A stretch of DNA of 64,000 nucleotides from Candidatus Binatus sp. (GCF_036567905.1 NZ_DATCTO010000013.1:31646-95645); one strand, 5' to 3'. Shown: positions 18,069-27,119, counted from the stretch's first letter. Numbers and translations: made by a program. Notes: a model not told the origin generated them from the letters alone.

Positions 18069-18101
18069 CAGCCTGAATAAACTGAGACACACGCCCCGGG
18101 C
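18021..18101 (+). promoter_or_regulatory. leu attenuator antiterminator segments
   Basis: CCGGGGC (18031-18037) is perfectly complementary to GCCCCGG (18093-18099), the left arm of the terminator; this is the antiterminator pair. The same segment can instead be held in an upstream hairpin, GGCCC (18023-18027) with GGGCC (18034-18038). A ribosome stalled on Leu codons 9-15 would cover the upstream arm and free CCGGGGC. The fold is read by eye. Confidence 0.6.
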
Positions 18102-18144
18102 AGTGGGCCGATCGAAGCCGCCCGGGGCGTTTTCTTTTTCTTTT
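18091..18144 (+). terminator. leu attenuator intrinsic terminator
   Basis: ACGCCCCGGGC (18091-18101) and GCCCGGGGCGT (18120-18130) form a perfect 11-bp stem, immediately followed by TTTTCTTTTTCTTTT (18130-18144). It lies after the leader peptide and 61 bases before leuA, so it is an attenuator, not the end of pssA alone. Confidence 0.9.
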
Positions 18145-18205
18145 CAGTGCTCCCGGTGGACGATGGGCACGCTGATCCCGCGGCGACGATGCGGGAGGAA
18201 TGACG

Positions 18206-19774
18206 ATGGCACACGCGAACACGGCCTCGAAGGACGCCGACTACGTCCGAATCTTCGACACGACGCTGCGCGACGGCGAGCAGTCGCCCGGATGCACGAT
18301 GAACGTCGAGGAGAAGATCGCGCTCGCGCGCCAGCTCGAACGCCTCAACGTTGACATCATTGAGGCCGGTTTCGCCGCTTCTTCGCCCGGCGATTTCGAG
18401 TCTGTGAATCGGGTCGCTCAGGCGGTGACCGGACCGGTCGTGCTCAGCCTCTCGCGCACCCGCGAAGAGGATGTCGATTCGGCGCTGCGCGCAGTTGACA
18501 AGGCCGCGCATCCGGGAATTCACATCTTCATCGCGACCTCGGAAATACACCTCAAATACAAACTCAACATGAACCGCGAGGACGTGCTCGACGCCGCCAC
18601 CTGGGCCGTCACCCGCGCAAAAAAGCATCTCGACTACATCGAGTTCTCGTGCGAGGACGCTTCGCGTTCCGACTGGGACTATATGGTTGACGTTTGCAGC
18701 GAGGTGATTCGCGCCGGCGCCACCGTGATCAACCTGCCCGACACCACCGGCCACGCGATCCCGGATGAATTCGGCCGGATGTTTGCCTACATGCGCGAAA
18801 AAGTTCCCGGCGCCGACAAAGTCATCTGGAGTGCGCACTGTCATAACGATCTCGGCCTGGCGGTCGCGAATTCGCTGGCGGCGGTTCACAACGGCGCCCG
18901 TCAGGTCGAATGTACGATCAACGGAATCGGCGAGCGCGCGGGCAACTGCTCGATGGAAGAAGTCGTGATGGCGATGAAGACGCGCCGCGACCTGATTGGC
19001 GTGGATTCGCGCGTCAACACCCGGCAGATCTATCCGGCCTCGCGCCTCCTGGCCCAGGTCATCGGCCAGTCCGTGCCGGCCAACAAGCCGATCGTCGGCG
19101 CCAATGCGTTCGCGCACGAAGCCGGAATCCATCAGGACGGCGTGCTGAAGTACAAGCTCACCTACGAAATCATGAAGCCCGAGGATGTCGGCATCCCGTC
19201 GAACAAGCTGGTGCTGGGCAAGCATTCCGGGCGCCACGCATTTACCAACCGGCTCAAGGAACTTGGCGTCGATACCGGCGAGGTGGACGTGAACAAGGCG
19301 TTCGCCGAGTTCAAAGCGCTCTGCGACAAAAAGAAAATTGTGTACGACGACGACATCCTCGCGCTCGTAACCGAGGAGGCGCGCCGGACAATCGATCACT
19401 TCGAGCTGGTCGATTTGAAAGTCGGTTCGTCCAGCAAGAGTACGCCGCACGCGCAACTCACGATGCGCGTGGACGGAAAAGAGTGCTCGGCCGAGAGCGA
19501 AGGCGACGGGATGGTCGACGCGTGCTACAAGGCGATCTACAAAATCGCCGCAATCAATCCGGCCCTGGAACGCTACGCGGTCAAAGCGATTACCGGCGGC
19601 ACCGACGCGCTCGGCGAAGTGAGCTGCATGATTCGCGACAACGGGGTGACCGTCGCCGGCCAGGGCGCGCACAGCGACATCGTGATGGCCAGTGCGCTGG
19701 CGCTGGTAAACGCGCTCAACCGGCTGAAGGCGCGCAAGCATGCTCCGCTCAAGCCCACCACCGACGTCCCCTGA
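18206..19774 (+). CDS. leuA: 2-isopropylmalate synthase
   Basis: First committed step of leucine synthesis: acetyl-CoA plus 2-oxoisovalerate. HMGL-type TIM barrel at the N-terminus with RIFDTTLRDGEQSPG (residues 15-29) and the metal site H211/H213 in SAHCHNDLG, then NGIGERAGN and GANAFAHEAGIHQDG. The C-terminal LeuA regulatory domain (about 390-510, ELVDLKVGSSSKSTPHA) binds leucine for feedback. I chose ATG 18206 because GGGAGGA (18193-18199) is six bases upstream; ATG 18200 touches the site. 522 residues. Control by the upstream attenuator is strongly implied. Confidence 0.97.
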   Translation: MAHANTASKDADYVRIFDTTLRDGEQSPGCTMNVEEKIALARQLERLNVDIIEAGFAASSPGDFESVNRVAQAVTGPVVLSLSRTREEDVDSALRAVDKAAHPGIHIFIATSEIHLKYKLNMNREDVLDAATWAVTRAKKHLDYIEFSCEDASRSDWDYMVDVCSEVIRAGATVINLPDTTGHAIPDEFGRMFAYMREKVPGADKVIWSAHCHNDLGLAVANSLAAVHNGARQVECTINGIGERAGNCSMEEVVMAMKTRRDLIGVDSRVNTRQIYPASRLLAQVIGQSVPANKPIVGANAFAHEAGIHQDGVLKYKLTYEIMKPEDVGIPSNKLVLGKHSGRHAFTNRLKELGVDTGEVDVNKAFAEFKALCDKKKIVYDDDILALVTEEARRTIDHFELVDLKVGSSSKSTPHAQLTMRVDGKECSAESEGDGMVDACYKAIYKIAAINPALERYAVKAITGGTDALGEVSCMIRDNGVTVAGQGAHSDIVMASALALVNALNRLKARKHAPLKPTTDVP

Positions 19775-20018
19775 GCCGTCGTGGGGCTTGCCCGCAACTT
19801 CCACTTGGGCTAGTGCTTTGGGGGCTTGAGTTTGAACTTGAATTCGCTCTTCACCCTGTGCGACGTGCGGCTTTTGGCGGCGCCCGCCATTGAGGCGGGG
19901 TTTGCTACAGCGCCCTCGCGCCAATCTGCGCTCCTAATTTTCGAGGCTATCCACTGACGGGTCGAGACGGTCTGACGCTCCTCCCGATCATTCACGTCCA
20001 GGCGTTCAGCGCTTTCGC
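19775..20018. other. leuA-leuB intergenic region
   Basis: 244 bases with no credible gene, no clear terminator and no convincing promoter by eye. Reverse-strand frames here are shadows of leuA. Confidence 0.4.
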
Positions 20019-21134
20019 ATGGCCTATAAAATTCTAGTTCTCAAAGGTGACGGCATCGGCCCCGAGGTCGTCGGCGAAGCCACGCAGGTTCTCAAGATCA
20101 TCGCGCGCCGGTCCGCCGTCAATCTCGAGTTCAAGGAGGGCCTGATTGGCGGTCACGCGCTCGACACCGCCGGCACTCCGCTGCCCGATGAAGTGCTCAA
20201 GCTCGCGCAGGACAGCGATGCGATCCTGCTCGGCGCCGTCGGCGGACCGAAATGGGACAAGCCCAATGCAGAGAAGCGTCCCGAGCAGGCGCTGCTTGGA
20301 TTGAGAAAGGCTCTGGGTCTGTTCGCCAACGTCCGTCCCGTCAAAACCGTCAAAGAGCTGGCGGCCGCGTCGCCGCTCAAGGCCGACGTGATCGGCGGCG
20401 TCGACATGGTCCTCATTCGCGAGCTGACCGGCGGCATCTATTACGGAAAGCCGAGCGAAAAGCGCATGGCGAAGGACGGCCGCGAGGCGGTCGATACCTG
20501 CTTTTACACCGAAGCCGAGATTACCCGCGTGCTCAAGTTTGGCTTCGAGCTGGCTCGCGAGCGCCGCAAAAAACTGACCTCGGTTGACAAGGCCAACGTG
20601 CTCGCGACCTCTCGCTTGTGGCGCGAGATCGCGGCCGAGTTGAGTGCGCAATTCAAGGACGTCGCGTTCGAGAATCAATTGGTCGATTCGATGGCGATGC
20701 ATCTGATACGCCGTCCCAGGGACTTTGACGTGGTCGTCACCGAGAACCTGTTCGGCGACATCCTGACCGACGAGGCCTCGGTAATTGCCGGCTCGATGGG
20801 CTTGTTGCCGTCGGCGTCGCTCGGCGAGGAGCTCAACAGCGCCGGTTTCCGCGTCGGTCTCTACGAACCGATTCACGGCAGCGCACCGGACATCGCCGGC
20901 CGCGACGAGGCCAATCCGCTCGCCGCAATCCTGTCGGCGGCTCTCCTGCTCGAACATTCGCTAGGGATGCGCTCCGAGGCCGAGCTGATTTCGCAGGCCG
21001 TCGAATCTGTCGTGCGCGACGGCTATCGCACTCGCGACCTTCACGGCGGCGCCGGAACGCAGACCGTGGGATGCAAGGCGATGGGCCGTCTGGTGCGTGA
21101 AAAGCTCGAGAGCACCGAAAGCGAAGGCGAATGA
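20019..21134 (+). CDS. leuB: 3-isopropylmalate dehydrogenase
   Basis: Oxidative decarboxylation of 3-isopropylmalate with NAD+ to the leucine keto acid. 371 residues. Motifs: LKGDGIGPEVVGEA, GAVGGPKWD, LRKALGLFANVRPVK, RELTGGIYYG, DKANVLATSRLWRE and VVTENLFGDILTDEASVIAGSMG, followed by EPIHGSAPDIAG. All catalytic and Mg-binding residues expected are present. The stop overlaps the next gene's ATG by four bases (ATGA at 21131), so leuB and the Usg-like gene are coupled. Confidence 0.97.
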   Translation: MAYKILVLKGDGIGPEVVGEATQVLKIIARRSAVNLEFKEGLIGGHALDTAGTPLPDEVLKLAQDSDAILLGAVGGPKWDKPNAEKRPEQALLGLRKALGLFANVRPVKTVKELAAASPLKADVIGGVDMVLIRELTGGIYYGKPSEKRMAKDGREAVDTCFYTEAEITRVLKFGFELARERRKKLTSVDKANVLATSRLWREIAAELSAQFKDVAFENQLVDSMAMHLIRRPRDFDVVVTENLFGDILTDEASVIAGSMGLLPSASLGEELNSAGFRVGLYEPIHGSAPDIAGRDEANPLAAILSAALLLEHSLGMRSEAELISQAVESVVRDGYRTRDLHGGAGTQTVGCKAMGRLVREKLESTESEGE

Positions 21135-22117
21135 GTATTTCCCGCGAGCCGAGAGTGGCGGTTGTCGGCGCCACCGGCGCGGTCGGCAACCAGCTCATCG
21201 AACTGATCGCCGCGCGCGGATTCCAGCTCAGCGAACTGAAACTCTTCGCCACCGAAGCGGGCGCCACGCAGACCGTCGACGCCGCCGGTGAGGAGCGCCT
21301 GGTCGATGCGCTCGAGAGTCCCGCCGGTCTTCGGGATTTCGATATCGCTTTTCTCGCAGTCCCCGCTCCGCGCGCCGCCGAAATTGTGGCCGCACGGCCG
21401 GGACCGATTCTGATCGATCTCAGCGCGGCGAATCGCCCGCCCTCGGATGTGCCGATGGTCGCGCCCGGACTCACTTCGCGCGAGGCGATCGCGCAATTGC
21501 GCAACGCGCTGGTTTTCGCAACTCCTCATCCCGTCGCCCACGTTCTTGCCACCTGTTTGAAGGCCCTTGGCGCCCACGGCGGATTCGCCGCCGCCACCGC
21601 GATGCTCGGCGCGAGCGCCGGTGGCAGGGACGTGCTGACCGCCGCGGTCGATCAGACCACGGATCTTCTGAGCGCGCGCCTGGAGCTCGACGATGACGAA
21701 GTCCAGCGCGGCTTCAACGCCTTCATGCGCGAGCATGAGCGCTCCGTCGCGACTGCAATCGCCAGGCAGGTCGCGGCGCTGCTCGACGGCTCGCCCGTGC
21801 TTTCCGTGCAGGTCGCCGCAATTCCCGTCCTTCACGGTTCCGCGTTGACCGTCGATATTTCGCGGCCCCGCGATGGCAGAGGCAACGGCGAAGACGCGGT
21901 CGAACTGCTGCGCGCCGCCCCCGGCATTCTGATCGCCGAAGAAGGCGAGCCGCTCGGTGTGATCGACGCGGTGGGCCAGGAGGCGATCGTCGTCAGCGTC
22001 GAGCCGCGCCCCGACTCGCTGTCACTGTGGTGCGTGTTCGATAATACGCGCCTAGCGGCTCTGGGAGCGCTCTGGATCGCCGAGACGCTGGCGCTCAGTT
22101 CGCCGGCGCTGGCCTGA
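21131..22117 (+). CDS. usg: Usg-1-like aspartate-semialdehyde dehydrogenase paralog, probably catalytically dead
   Basis: Fold of aspartate-semialdehyde dehydrogenase: N-terminal Rossmann motif VAVVGATGAVGNQLIELIAA, C-terminal dimer domain with the VLHGSALTV segment. However, the NPxC catalytic cysteine motif is replaced by ATPHPVAHVLATCLKAL, the same loss seen in E. coli Usg-1. It therefore probably does not reduce aspartyl phosphate. Position between leuB and truA resembles the Pseudomonas leuB-asd-usg-truA order, which supports usg over asd. 328 residues. A genuine asd would have to be elsewhere. Confidence 0.8.
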   Translation: MSISREPRVAVVGATGAVGNQLIELIAARGFQLSELKLFATEAGATQTVDAAGEERLVDALESPAGLRDFDIAFLAVPAPRAAEIVAARPGPILIDLSAANRPPSDVPMVAPGLTSREAIAQLRNALVFATPHPVAHVLATCLKALGAHGGFAAATAMLGASAGGRDVLTAAVDQTTDLLSARLELDDDEVQRGFNAFMREHERSVATAIARQVAALLDGSPVLSVQVAAIPVLHGSALTVDISRPRDGRGNGEDAVELLRAAPGILIAEEGEPLGVIDAVGQEAIVVSVEPRPDSLSLWCVFDNTRLAALGALWIAETLALSSPALA

Positions 22118-22132
22118 CCCGGCCGCCGCGCG

Positions 22133-22864
22133 ATGGTCCTAAAGCTCACGCTCGAGTACGACGGCGGCAACTATTCCGGATGGCAGCTTCAGCCGCGCCA
22201 CGATTCCATACAGGGAAGGATCGAAGCCGCGCTCGAGCGGATCTTCTTAACCCCGGTGCGCGTGTACGGTTCGGGCCGCACCGACGCCGGCGTGCATGCG
22301 CGCGGGCAGGTCGCTTCGATTTCACTTCCACGTCCGTTCGACCCCGCCGAATTGCAGCGCGCGCTCAACGCGATGCTGCCCGCCGACATCGTGGTGCTCG
22401 ACCTCTCGCCCGCGCCCGATGACTTCGACCCGCGGCGCGCCGCGCGCTCGCGCGTGTACGAATATCGCGTGTTGAATCGCAAGCTCGCGTCCGCCTTCGA
22501 GTATCGCTACAGCTGGCTGGTGCGCGACCGTCTCGATCTTGCGCCGATGAATTCCGCCGCGCGCATCTTTGTCGGCGAGCACGATTTCGCCGCGTTCCGC
22601 TCGCTCGGCAGCGAAGTAAGGACCACGGTCCGCCGCGTGATTGCAAGCCGATGGACGCGCGACGCCGAGGTTTTTCTCTACCGCGTCGAGGCAACCAGTT
22701 TCCTGCGCCACATGGTGCGCGCGATGGTCGCGGCGATGGTCGACGTGGGACGCGGCAAGCTCACGGTGGATAAAATCGCCACGATTCTCGCCGCACGAAA
22801 TCGTCAAGCGGCCCCGGCCAACGCGCCGCCCGGCGGCCTTTACCTCGTTGAAGTCCGCTACTGA
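22133..22864 (+). CDS. truA: tRNA pseudouridine(38-40) synthase
   Basis: Forms pseudouridine at tRNA positions 38-40. 243 residues. GRTDAGVHARGQ contains the catalytic Asp; LEYDGGNYSGWQLQP at the start and FLRHMVRAMVAAMVDVG near the end are family motifs. ATG 22133 lies 15 bases after the Usg-like gene and the start agrees with the family. It is likely the last gene of the leuA-leuB-usg-truA unit. Confidence 0.97.
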   Translation: MVLKLTLEYDGGNYSGWQLQPRHDSIQGRIEAALERIFLTPVRVYGSGRTDAGVHARGQVASISLPRPFDPAELQRALNAMLPADIVVLDLSPAPDDFDPRRAARSRVYEYRVLNRKLASAFEYRYSWLVRDRLDLAPMNSAARIFVGEHDFAAFRSLGSEVRTTVRRVIASRWTRDAEVFLYRVEATSFLRHMVRAMVAAMVDVGRGKLTVDKIATILAARNRQAAPANAPPGGLYLVEVRY

Positions 22865-23059
22865 CAGCGCGATCGTGCGGGTTGCGCGATCCGTCGGCGT
22901 AAAACCCTTGCGGCTCAACGCGCACGCGACCGGCCTGTGCAAAAACCATCACGATCCCTAGAAATAATCGCGATTTTCCTCCCGTCCGCACTTGAAATTC
23001 ACGCGCTACTGGTTCACCCTCACTGAAAGCCGGCAACCCGGGATGCAAGGAGGAGGATG

Positions 23060-23341
23060 ATGACGCAATCGCAGGTAGCAGCCTACATGGCTGAAAAGCT
23101 CGGACTCACCAAGAAGCAGGGGAAGACCGTGCTCGAGGAACTCAACGCGCTGGTCGTCCGCGAGCTCAAGAAGGAAGGATCGCTGCGGCTGGCCGGCCTC
23201 GGGATCTTCCGCAAGCGCAAGACCAAGGCGCGCATGGGCCGCAACCCGGCCACCGGTCAGGAGATCAAGATTCCGGCGCGCACCAGGCTTCGCTTCACCG
23301 CTGCCAAAGCGTTGAAGGACTCGGTCCTCGGCACGAAATAA
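23060..23341 (+). CDS. HU/IHF-like DNA-binding protein
   Basis: 93 residues. N-terminal helices SQVAAYMAEKLGLTKKQGKTVLEELNALV, then the beta-arm region with GLGIFRKRKTKARMGRNPATGQEIKIPARTRLRFTAAKALKD, which is the HU family pattern. It probably dimerises and bends DNA. ATG 23060 is preferred to the adjacent ATG 23057 because GGAGG then sits six bases upstream in a long AAGGAGGAGG tract. Monocistronic, ended by a good terminator. Confidence 0.93.
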   Translation: MTQSQVAAYMAEKLGLTKKQGKTVLEELNALVVRELKKEGSLRLAGLGIFRKRKTKARMGRNPATGQEIKIPARTRLRFTAAKALKDSVLGTK

Positions 23342-23362
23342 TCTCTTGGCCTGACTTTTGTG

Positions 23363-23408
23363 AACCGCGGGAACGGACACGGTCCGGCTCTCGCGGTTTG
23401 CTTTTTTT
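23363..23408 (+). terminator. Intrinsic terminator of the HU-like gene
   Basis: AACCGCG (23363-23369) pairs with CGCGGTT (23392-23398), followed by GC and a run of seven T (23402-23408). It lies between the convergent HU-like and rarA genes and works only on the + strand. Confidence 0.85.
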
Positions 23409-23411
23409 CTG

Positions 23412-24776
23412 TCAGTCTTTCCCGGCCGGCTTGCGCCGCGATGTGTGGTTGCGTGCCTCGCGCGCGCGGGCAAGAAACTCGCGGATCCTGATTTCGTATC
23501 CGCGCTCGGACGGTTCGTAATATATCTTTTCGCCCAGTTCGTCCGGCAAATAGTTCTGTGCGACCAGCGCGCCTTCGAAATCGTGCGGATAGCGGTAGTC
23601 CTTGCCGTAACCGAGTCCTTTCATCATCGGCGTCGGTGCGTTGCGCAAATGAAGCGGCACCGGCAACGCGCCAAGCGTTTTCGCATCTTCGCCCGCCTGG
23701 CGCATCGCGCGATACGACGCATTGGACTTGGGCGCACTGGCCAGGTACGTCACGCCCTGCGCGAGCGGAATCACCCCTTCCGGCATCCCGACAAAATCTA
23801 CCGCCTCCTTGACCGCGACCGCAATTTGCAATGCGCGCGGATCGGCGTTGCCGACGTCTTCTGACGCAAACACCACCATCCGCCGCGCGATGAACAGCGC
23901 ATCCTCGCCTGCCTCGACCATCCGCATCATCCAGTAAATCGCGGCGTCGGGATCGCTGCCACGCATGCTCTTGATGAAGGCCGAGATGACGTTGTAGTGC
24001 TCCTCGCCCGCGCGATCATAGAGCAGCGCCTTCTGCTGCGCCGACTCGCGAATGTGTTCGGGCGTGATCAGCGTCGCGCCCGCGTTTTGCGCGAACTCCG
24101 CCGCAATCTCCAGCGTGCCGAGCGCTCGCCGCGCGTCACCGGCCGCGTATCGAACCATCTCGTCGATCGCGCCGACTCCCAGCTTGAGCCCGGTCCCGCC
24201 GAACCCGCGCTCCTTGTCGGCGAGCGCGCGATGCACCAATGCCGCGAGGTTTTCCTCCGAGAGCGGATGCAGCACGAGCAGCCGCATCCGCGAGAGCAGC
24301 GCCGAGATGACCTCGAACGAAGGATTTTCCGTGGTCGCGCCGATCAGCGTGATCAGCCCGCTCTCGACATGCGGCAGGAACGCATCCTGCTGCCCGCGGT
24401 TCCATCGATGGATCTCGTCGATGAAGACCACGGTGCGCTTGCCCGCGTCGAGATCGTGGCGCGCCGCTTCCACCGCCTCGCGCAGATCGGCGACGCCCGA
24501 CGTTACTGCGGCAAGCTTGCGGAACACCGCACCCGAGTGTTCCGCGAGCACCAGCGCAAGCGTCGTCTTGCCCGTGCCCGGCGGGCCCCACAGGATCATC
24601 GAATGGAGCACGTGCGCCGCCACCATCTGGCTCAGGAACTTGCCCGGACCCAGCAGATGCTCCTGGCCGACAACTTCGTCGAGCGTGCGCGGACGCATCC
24701 GATCCGCCAGCGGCTGGCTGAGCGGCGTGCGCGATGGAAACAGACTATCCGACGAATCGGCCTTGCGCCGTGCCAT
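23412..24776 (-). CDS. rarA: Replication-associated recombination protein A (MgsA/WRNIP1 family AAA ATPase)
   Basis: Clamp-loader-like ATPase acting at stalled replication forks. 454 residues. Walker A GPPGTGKTT, Walker B FIDEIHRWNRGQQDAF, sensor LIGATTENPSFEV, and the RarA-specific C-terminus including SAFIKSMRGSDPDAAIYW, GLGYGKDYRYPHDF and a tetramerisation region. N-terminal PLADRMRPRTLDEVVGQEHLLGPG is diagnostic. Convergent to the HU-like gene, divergent from the kinase gene next to it. Confidence 0.96.
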   Translation of the reverse strand: MARRKADSSDSLFPSRTPLSQPLADRMRPRTLDEVVGQEHLLGPGKFLSQMVAAHVLHSMILWGPPGTGKTTLALVLAEHSGAVFRKLAAVTSGVADLREAVEAARHDLDAGKRTVVFIDEIHRWNRGQQDAFLPHVESGLITLIGATTENPSFEVISALLSRMRLLVLHPLSEENLAALVHRALADKERGFGGTGLKLGVGAIDEMVRYAAGDARRALGTLEIAAEFAQNAGATLITPEHIRESAQQKALLYDRAGEEHYNVISAFIKSMRGSDPDAAIYWMMRMVEAGEDALFIARRMVVFASEDVGNADPRALQIAVAVKEAVDFVGMPEGVIPLAQGVTYLASAPKSNASYRAMRQAGEDAKTLGALPVPLHLRNAPTPMMKGLGYGKDYRYPHDFEGALVAQNYLPDELGEKIYYEPSERGYEIRIREFLARAREARNHTSRRKPAGKD

Positions 24777-24901
24777 TTTTGAAACCTAGCACAGTAACCG
24801 GGTCCGGCTAAGGCGGCTCCTGCCCCGGTCGCCGCCTCGTTGCGCGGGTGGCTGTGGCTGTTCTAGCTTCAAGACGGGCCGGACAGGAGCCGGCATCACC
24901 T

Positions 24902-25717
24902 ATGATCGTTGGCATCGATATCGGCGGTTCGACCACCGACGCCGTCATCCTCGAAAATAGCGGCCTGCACGTCGTAACGATCGAGGCCAACGACCCGGTC
25001 GCCGCGGCGGCCGGCGCGCTCGGAAAACTGGTCACCGACTTCGGCATCAAACTCGAAGACATCGAATGCGTCGCCGCCACCGGCGCGGGCTCGCGGGTGC
25101 TCGCGGAATCCCTGCTCGGCAGGCCGGTGGTCAAGGTCAACGAGTTCACCGCAATCGGAATCGGCGGCACTTCGCTGGCCGGAAAGGAAAGCGCGCTGGT
25201 GGTCTCGCTTGGCACCGGCACCGCAATCGTATCGGTCACGCCCGGCAAAATCGCGCACTTCAGCGGCACCGGCATCGGCGGCGGCACGCTGCTCGGACTC
25301 GCCAAGCACATGCTCGGCGTCTCGACGATCGAGCGGCTCGAAGAACTCGCGCGCAAGGGCGATCTGCGGCGTATCGATCTCAGCGTTCGCGACATCGCCG
25401 GCGGCGCGATCGGCGACCTGCCGCCGTCCACCACCGCCGCCAACTTCGGCAAGATAAGCGCCGACGCGACGCCCGAGGACAAGGCGCTGGCGATCATGAA
25501 CATGATCGTCGAATCGATCGGGGTGCTGGCGATGGCCAGCGCGCGCGCCTGCGGGCAGGAGAATATCGTGCTGACCGGCAAGTTGTCGCGCCTGTTCCGA
25601 TTCATGCAGGAGATGAGGCGCCTCACGTTTCCGTTCGGCCGGCGCTTCGTGATTCCCGAGCATGCCGATTTCGCGACCGCGATCGGGGCCGCGCGCCACG
25701 CCCGCCAGCAGGAATAG
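24902..25717 (+). CDS. Type II pantothenate kinase-like protein
   Basis: ASKHA kinase fold, 271 residues: MIVGIDIGGSTTDAVIL at the start (phosphate 1), VVSLGTGTAIVSV (phosphate 2) and GTGIGGGTLLGLAKHMLG. This pattern fits the type II pantothenate kinases, which start coenzyme A synthesis and are not feedback-inhibited in Staphylococcus aureus. ATG 24902 begins the fold; AGGAG lies 12 bases upstream, and the in-frame extension to 24848 has no support. The CoA-transferase pair downstream is an appropriate neighbour, though a separate promoter precedes it. Related ASKHA ATPases are a lesser alternative. Confidence 0.8.
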   Translation: MIVGIDIGGSTTDAVILENSGLHVVTIEANDPVAAAAGALGKLVTDFGIKLEDIECVAATGAGSRVLAESLLGRPVVKVNEFTAIGIGGTSLAGKESALVVSLGTGTAIVSVTPGKIAHFSGTGIGGGTLLGLAKHMLGVSTIERLEELARKGDLRRIDLSVRDIAGGAIGDLPPSTTAANFGKISADATPEDKALAIMNMIVESIGVLAMASARACGQENIVLTGKLSRLFRFMQEMRRLTFPFGRRFVIPEHADFATAIGAARHARQQE

Positions 25718-25749
25718 CCGGCAGTTCCTGTCTTCTTGCGGTAGCGGGG

Positions 25750-25777
25750 TTACATCTTTGGCGCCGTAGGATATAAA
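25750..25777 (+). promoter_or_regulatory. Promoter of the CoA-transferase pair
   Basis: TTACAT -35 (25750-25755), 16-base spacer, TATAAA -10 (25772-25777), about 80 bases before the first CoA-transferase gene. Confidence 0.5.
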
Positions 25778-25859
25778 CTTCCGAGACTGACGCGCGGGCG
25801 GAGCCACGAAACGGGATTTTGCGGCCGCGCCCGGCGCTTTCGCGAGGTTTAATTCATCG

Positions 25860-27119
25860 ATGCCATCAGAGTTGCTCAGAGGATTGCGGCTGCTCGATTT
25901 GACCGACGAGAAGGGCGCGTTGTGCGGCAAGATGTTCGCCGATCTCGGCGCCGAAGTTATCAAGGTCGAACCGCCCGAGGGATGCTCGACGCGGCGCATC
26001 CCGCCCTATCTCGAAGATATCGCCGACGCCGACCACTGCCTCTATTCGATCGCCTATCACGCGGGAAAAAAATCCGTGACCGCCAACCTCGCCACTGACG
26101 ACGGGCGCGCAATCGTCGCCGGTCTCGCGGCGCAATCCGACTTCCTCGTCGAGTCGCACCCGCTCGGCCATCTCGATTCAATCGGTCTTGGCTACGACGC
26201 GCTCGCCAGGAAAAATCCGCGCCTCATCTACGCCTCGATCACGCCGTTCGGCGACAGCGGTCCCGGCAAGGACTACGCCTGGGCCGACATCATCTCGTGG
26301 GCGGCCGGCGGCCAGATGTACCTGATGGGCGAGGAGGGAAAGCCTCCGCTCCAGATGAGTCTGCCGCAAGCCGGGTTGCACGCGGGCGGCGAGGCGGCCG
26401 TCGCCATGATGCTCGCGCACTACCCGCGCCAAATCGACGGGCTCGGCCAGCGAATCGTCGTCAACATGCAGGCCTGCATCGTGTGGACGCTGATGAACGA
26501 GCAGGCGATGCCGTTCCTGCACGGCAGCCATCTGTCGCGCACCGGAGTTTTCTTCGGCTCGGCCGACGCACGGCGCAAGATGGTGTACGAGTGCAAGGAC
26601 GGGCACATCTCGACCCTGATCGCCGGCGGCATGACGTTCGGCAATTCGACCAAGGCGCTGATCGAGTGGATGCGGGAGAACGGATTGGGCGCCGACTGGA
26701 TGCGGACCAAGGATTGGATTTCGTGGGTGCCCGGCGTCTTCATGGAGATGACCGAGCAGGACCACAGGGAGACCGAAGAACTCGAAACCACGATCCAGCG
26801 CTTCATGCTCACGATGACCAAGCGCGAAATCTACGCGCAGGCGCTCAAGCGCCGCATCTTCCTGGCGCCGGTCGCGACGGTAGCCGACATCGCAGCCGAC
26901 GAGCAGCTCAAAGCGCGCGACTTCTGGACTGCGGTGCCGCACGACACGATCGGCCGCACGCTCACATTTCCCGGACCATTCGCGAAACTGACCGCGACCC
27001 CGATCGGATCGACCGCTCGCGCGCCGCGAATCGGCGAGCACAGCGACGAGATTTACCGTGGGCTGCTCGGGCTTGCGCCCGAGCGCTTGAACAAGTTGCG
27101 AGCCGCCGGCTCGATTTAG
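25860..27119 (+). CDS. CaiB/BaiF (class III) CoA-transferase, subunit with substituted catalytic residue
   Basis: Class III CoA-transferase fold, which moves CoA between carboxylic acids through a covalent aspartyl thioester. N-terminal LRLLDLTDEKGALCGKMFADLGAEVIKVE and later SITPFGDSGPGKDYAWADI are typical. The catalytic Asp position (D169 of formyl-CoA transferase, in SMQDA) reads NMQAC with Ala205, so this chain alone is probably inactive. The neighbour 16 bases downstream is a second member with Glu there. A heterodimer is likely, as in benzylsuccinate BbsEF. Substrate unknown. 419 residues. Confidence 0.85.
   Translation: MPSELLRGLRLLDLTDEKGALCGKMFADLGAEVIKVEPPEGCSTRRIPPYLEDIADADHCLYSIAYHAGKKSVTANLATDDGRAIVAGLAAQSDFLVESHPLGHLDSIGLGYDALARKNPRLIYASITPFGDSGPGKDYAWADIISWAAGGQMYLMGEEGKPPLQMSLPQAGLHAGGEAAVAMMLAHYPRQIDGLGQRIVVNMQACIVWTLMNEQAMPFLHGSHLSRTGVFFGSADARRKMVYECKDGHISTLIAGGMTFGNSTKALIEWMRENGLGADWMRTKDWISWVPGVFMEMTEQDHRETEELETTIQRFMLTMTKREIYAQALKRRIFLAPVATVADIAADEQLKARDFWTAVPHDTIGRTLTFPGPFAKLTATPIGSTARAPRIGEHSDEIYRGLLGLAPERLNKLRAAGSI

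Noticed and set aside
18065..19924. 619-codon antisense frame opposite leuA
   Set aside because: A mirror frame caused by GC-rich codon bias; no homology-like motifs, and leuA is certain.
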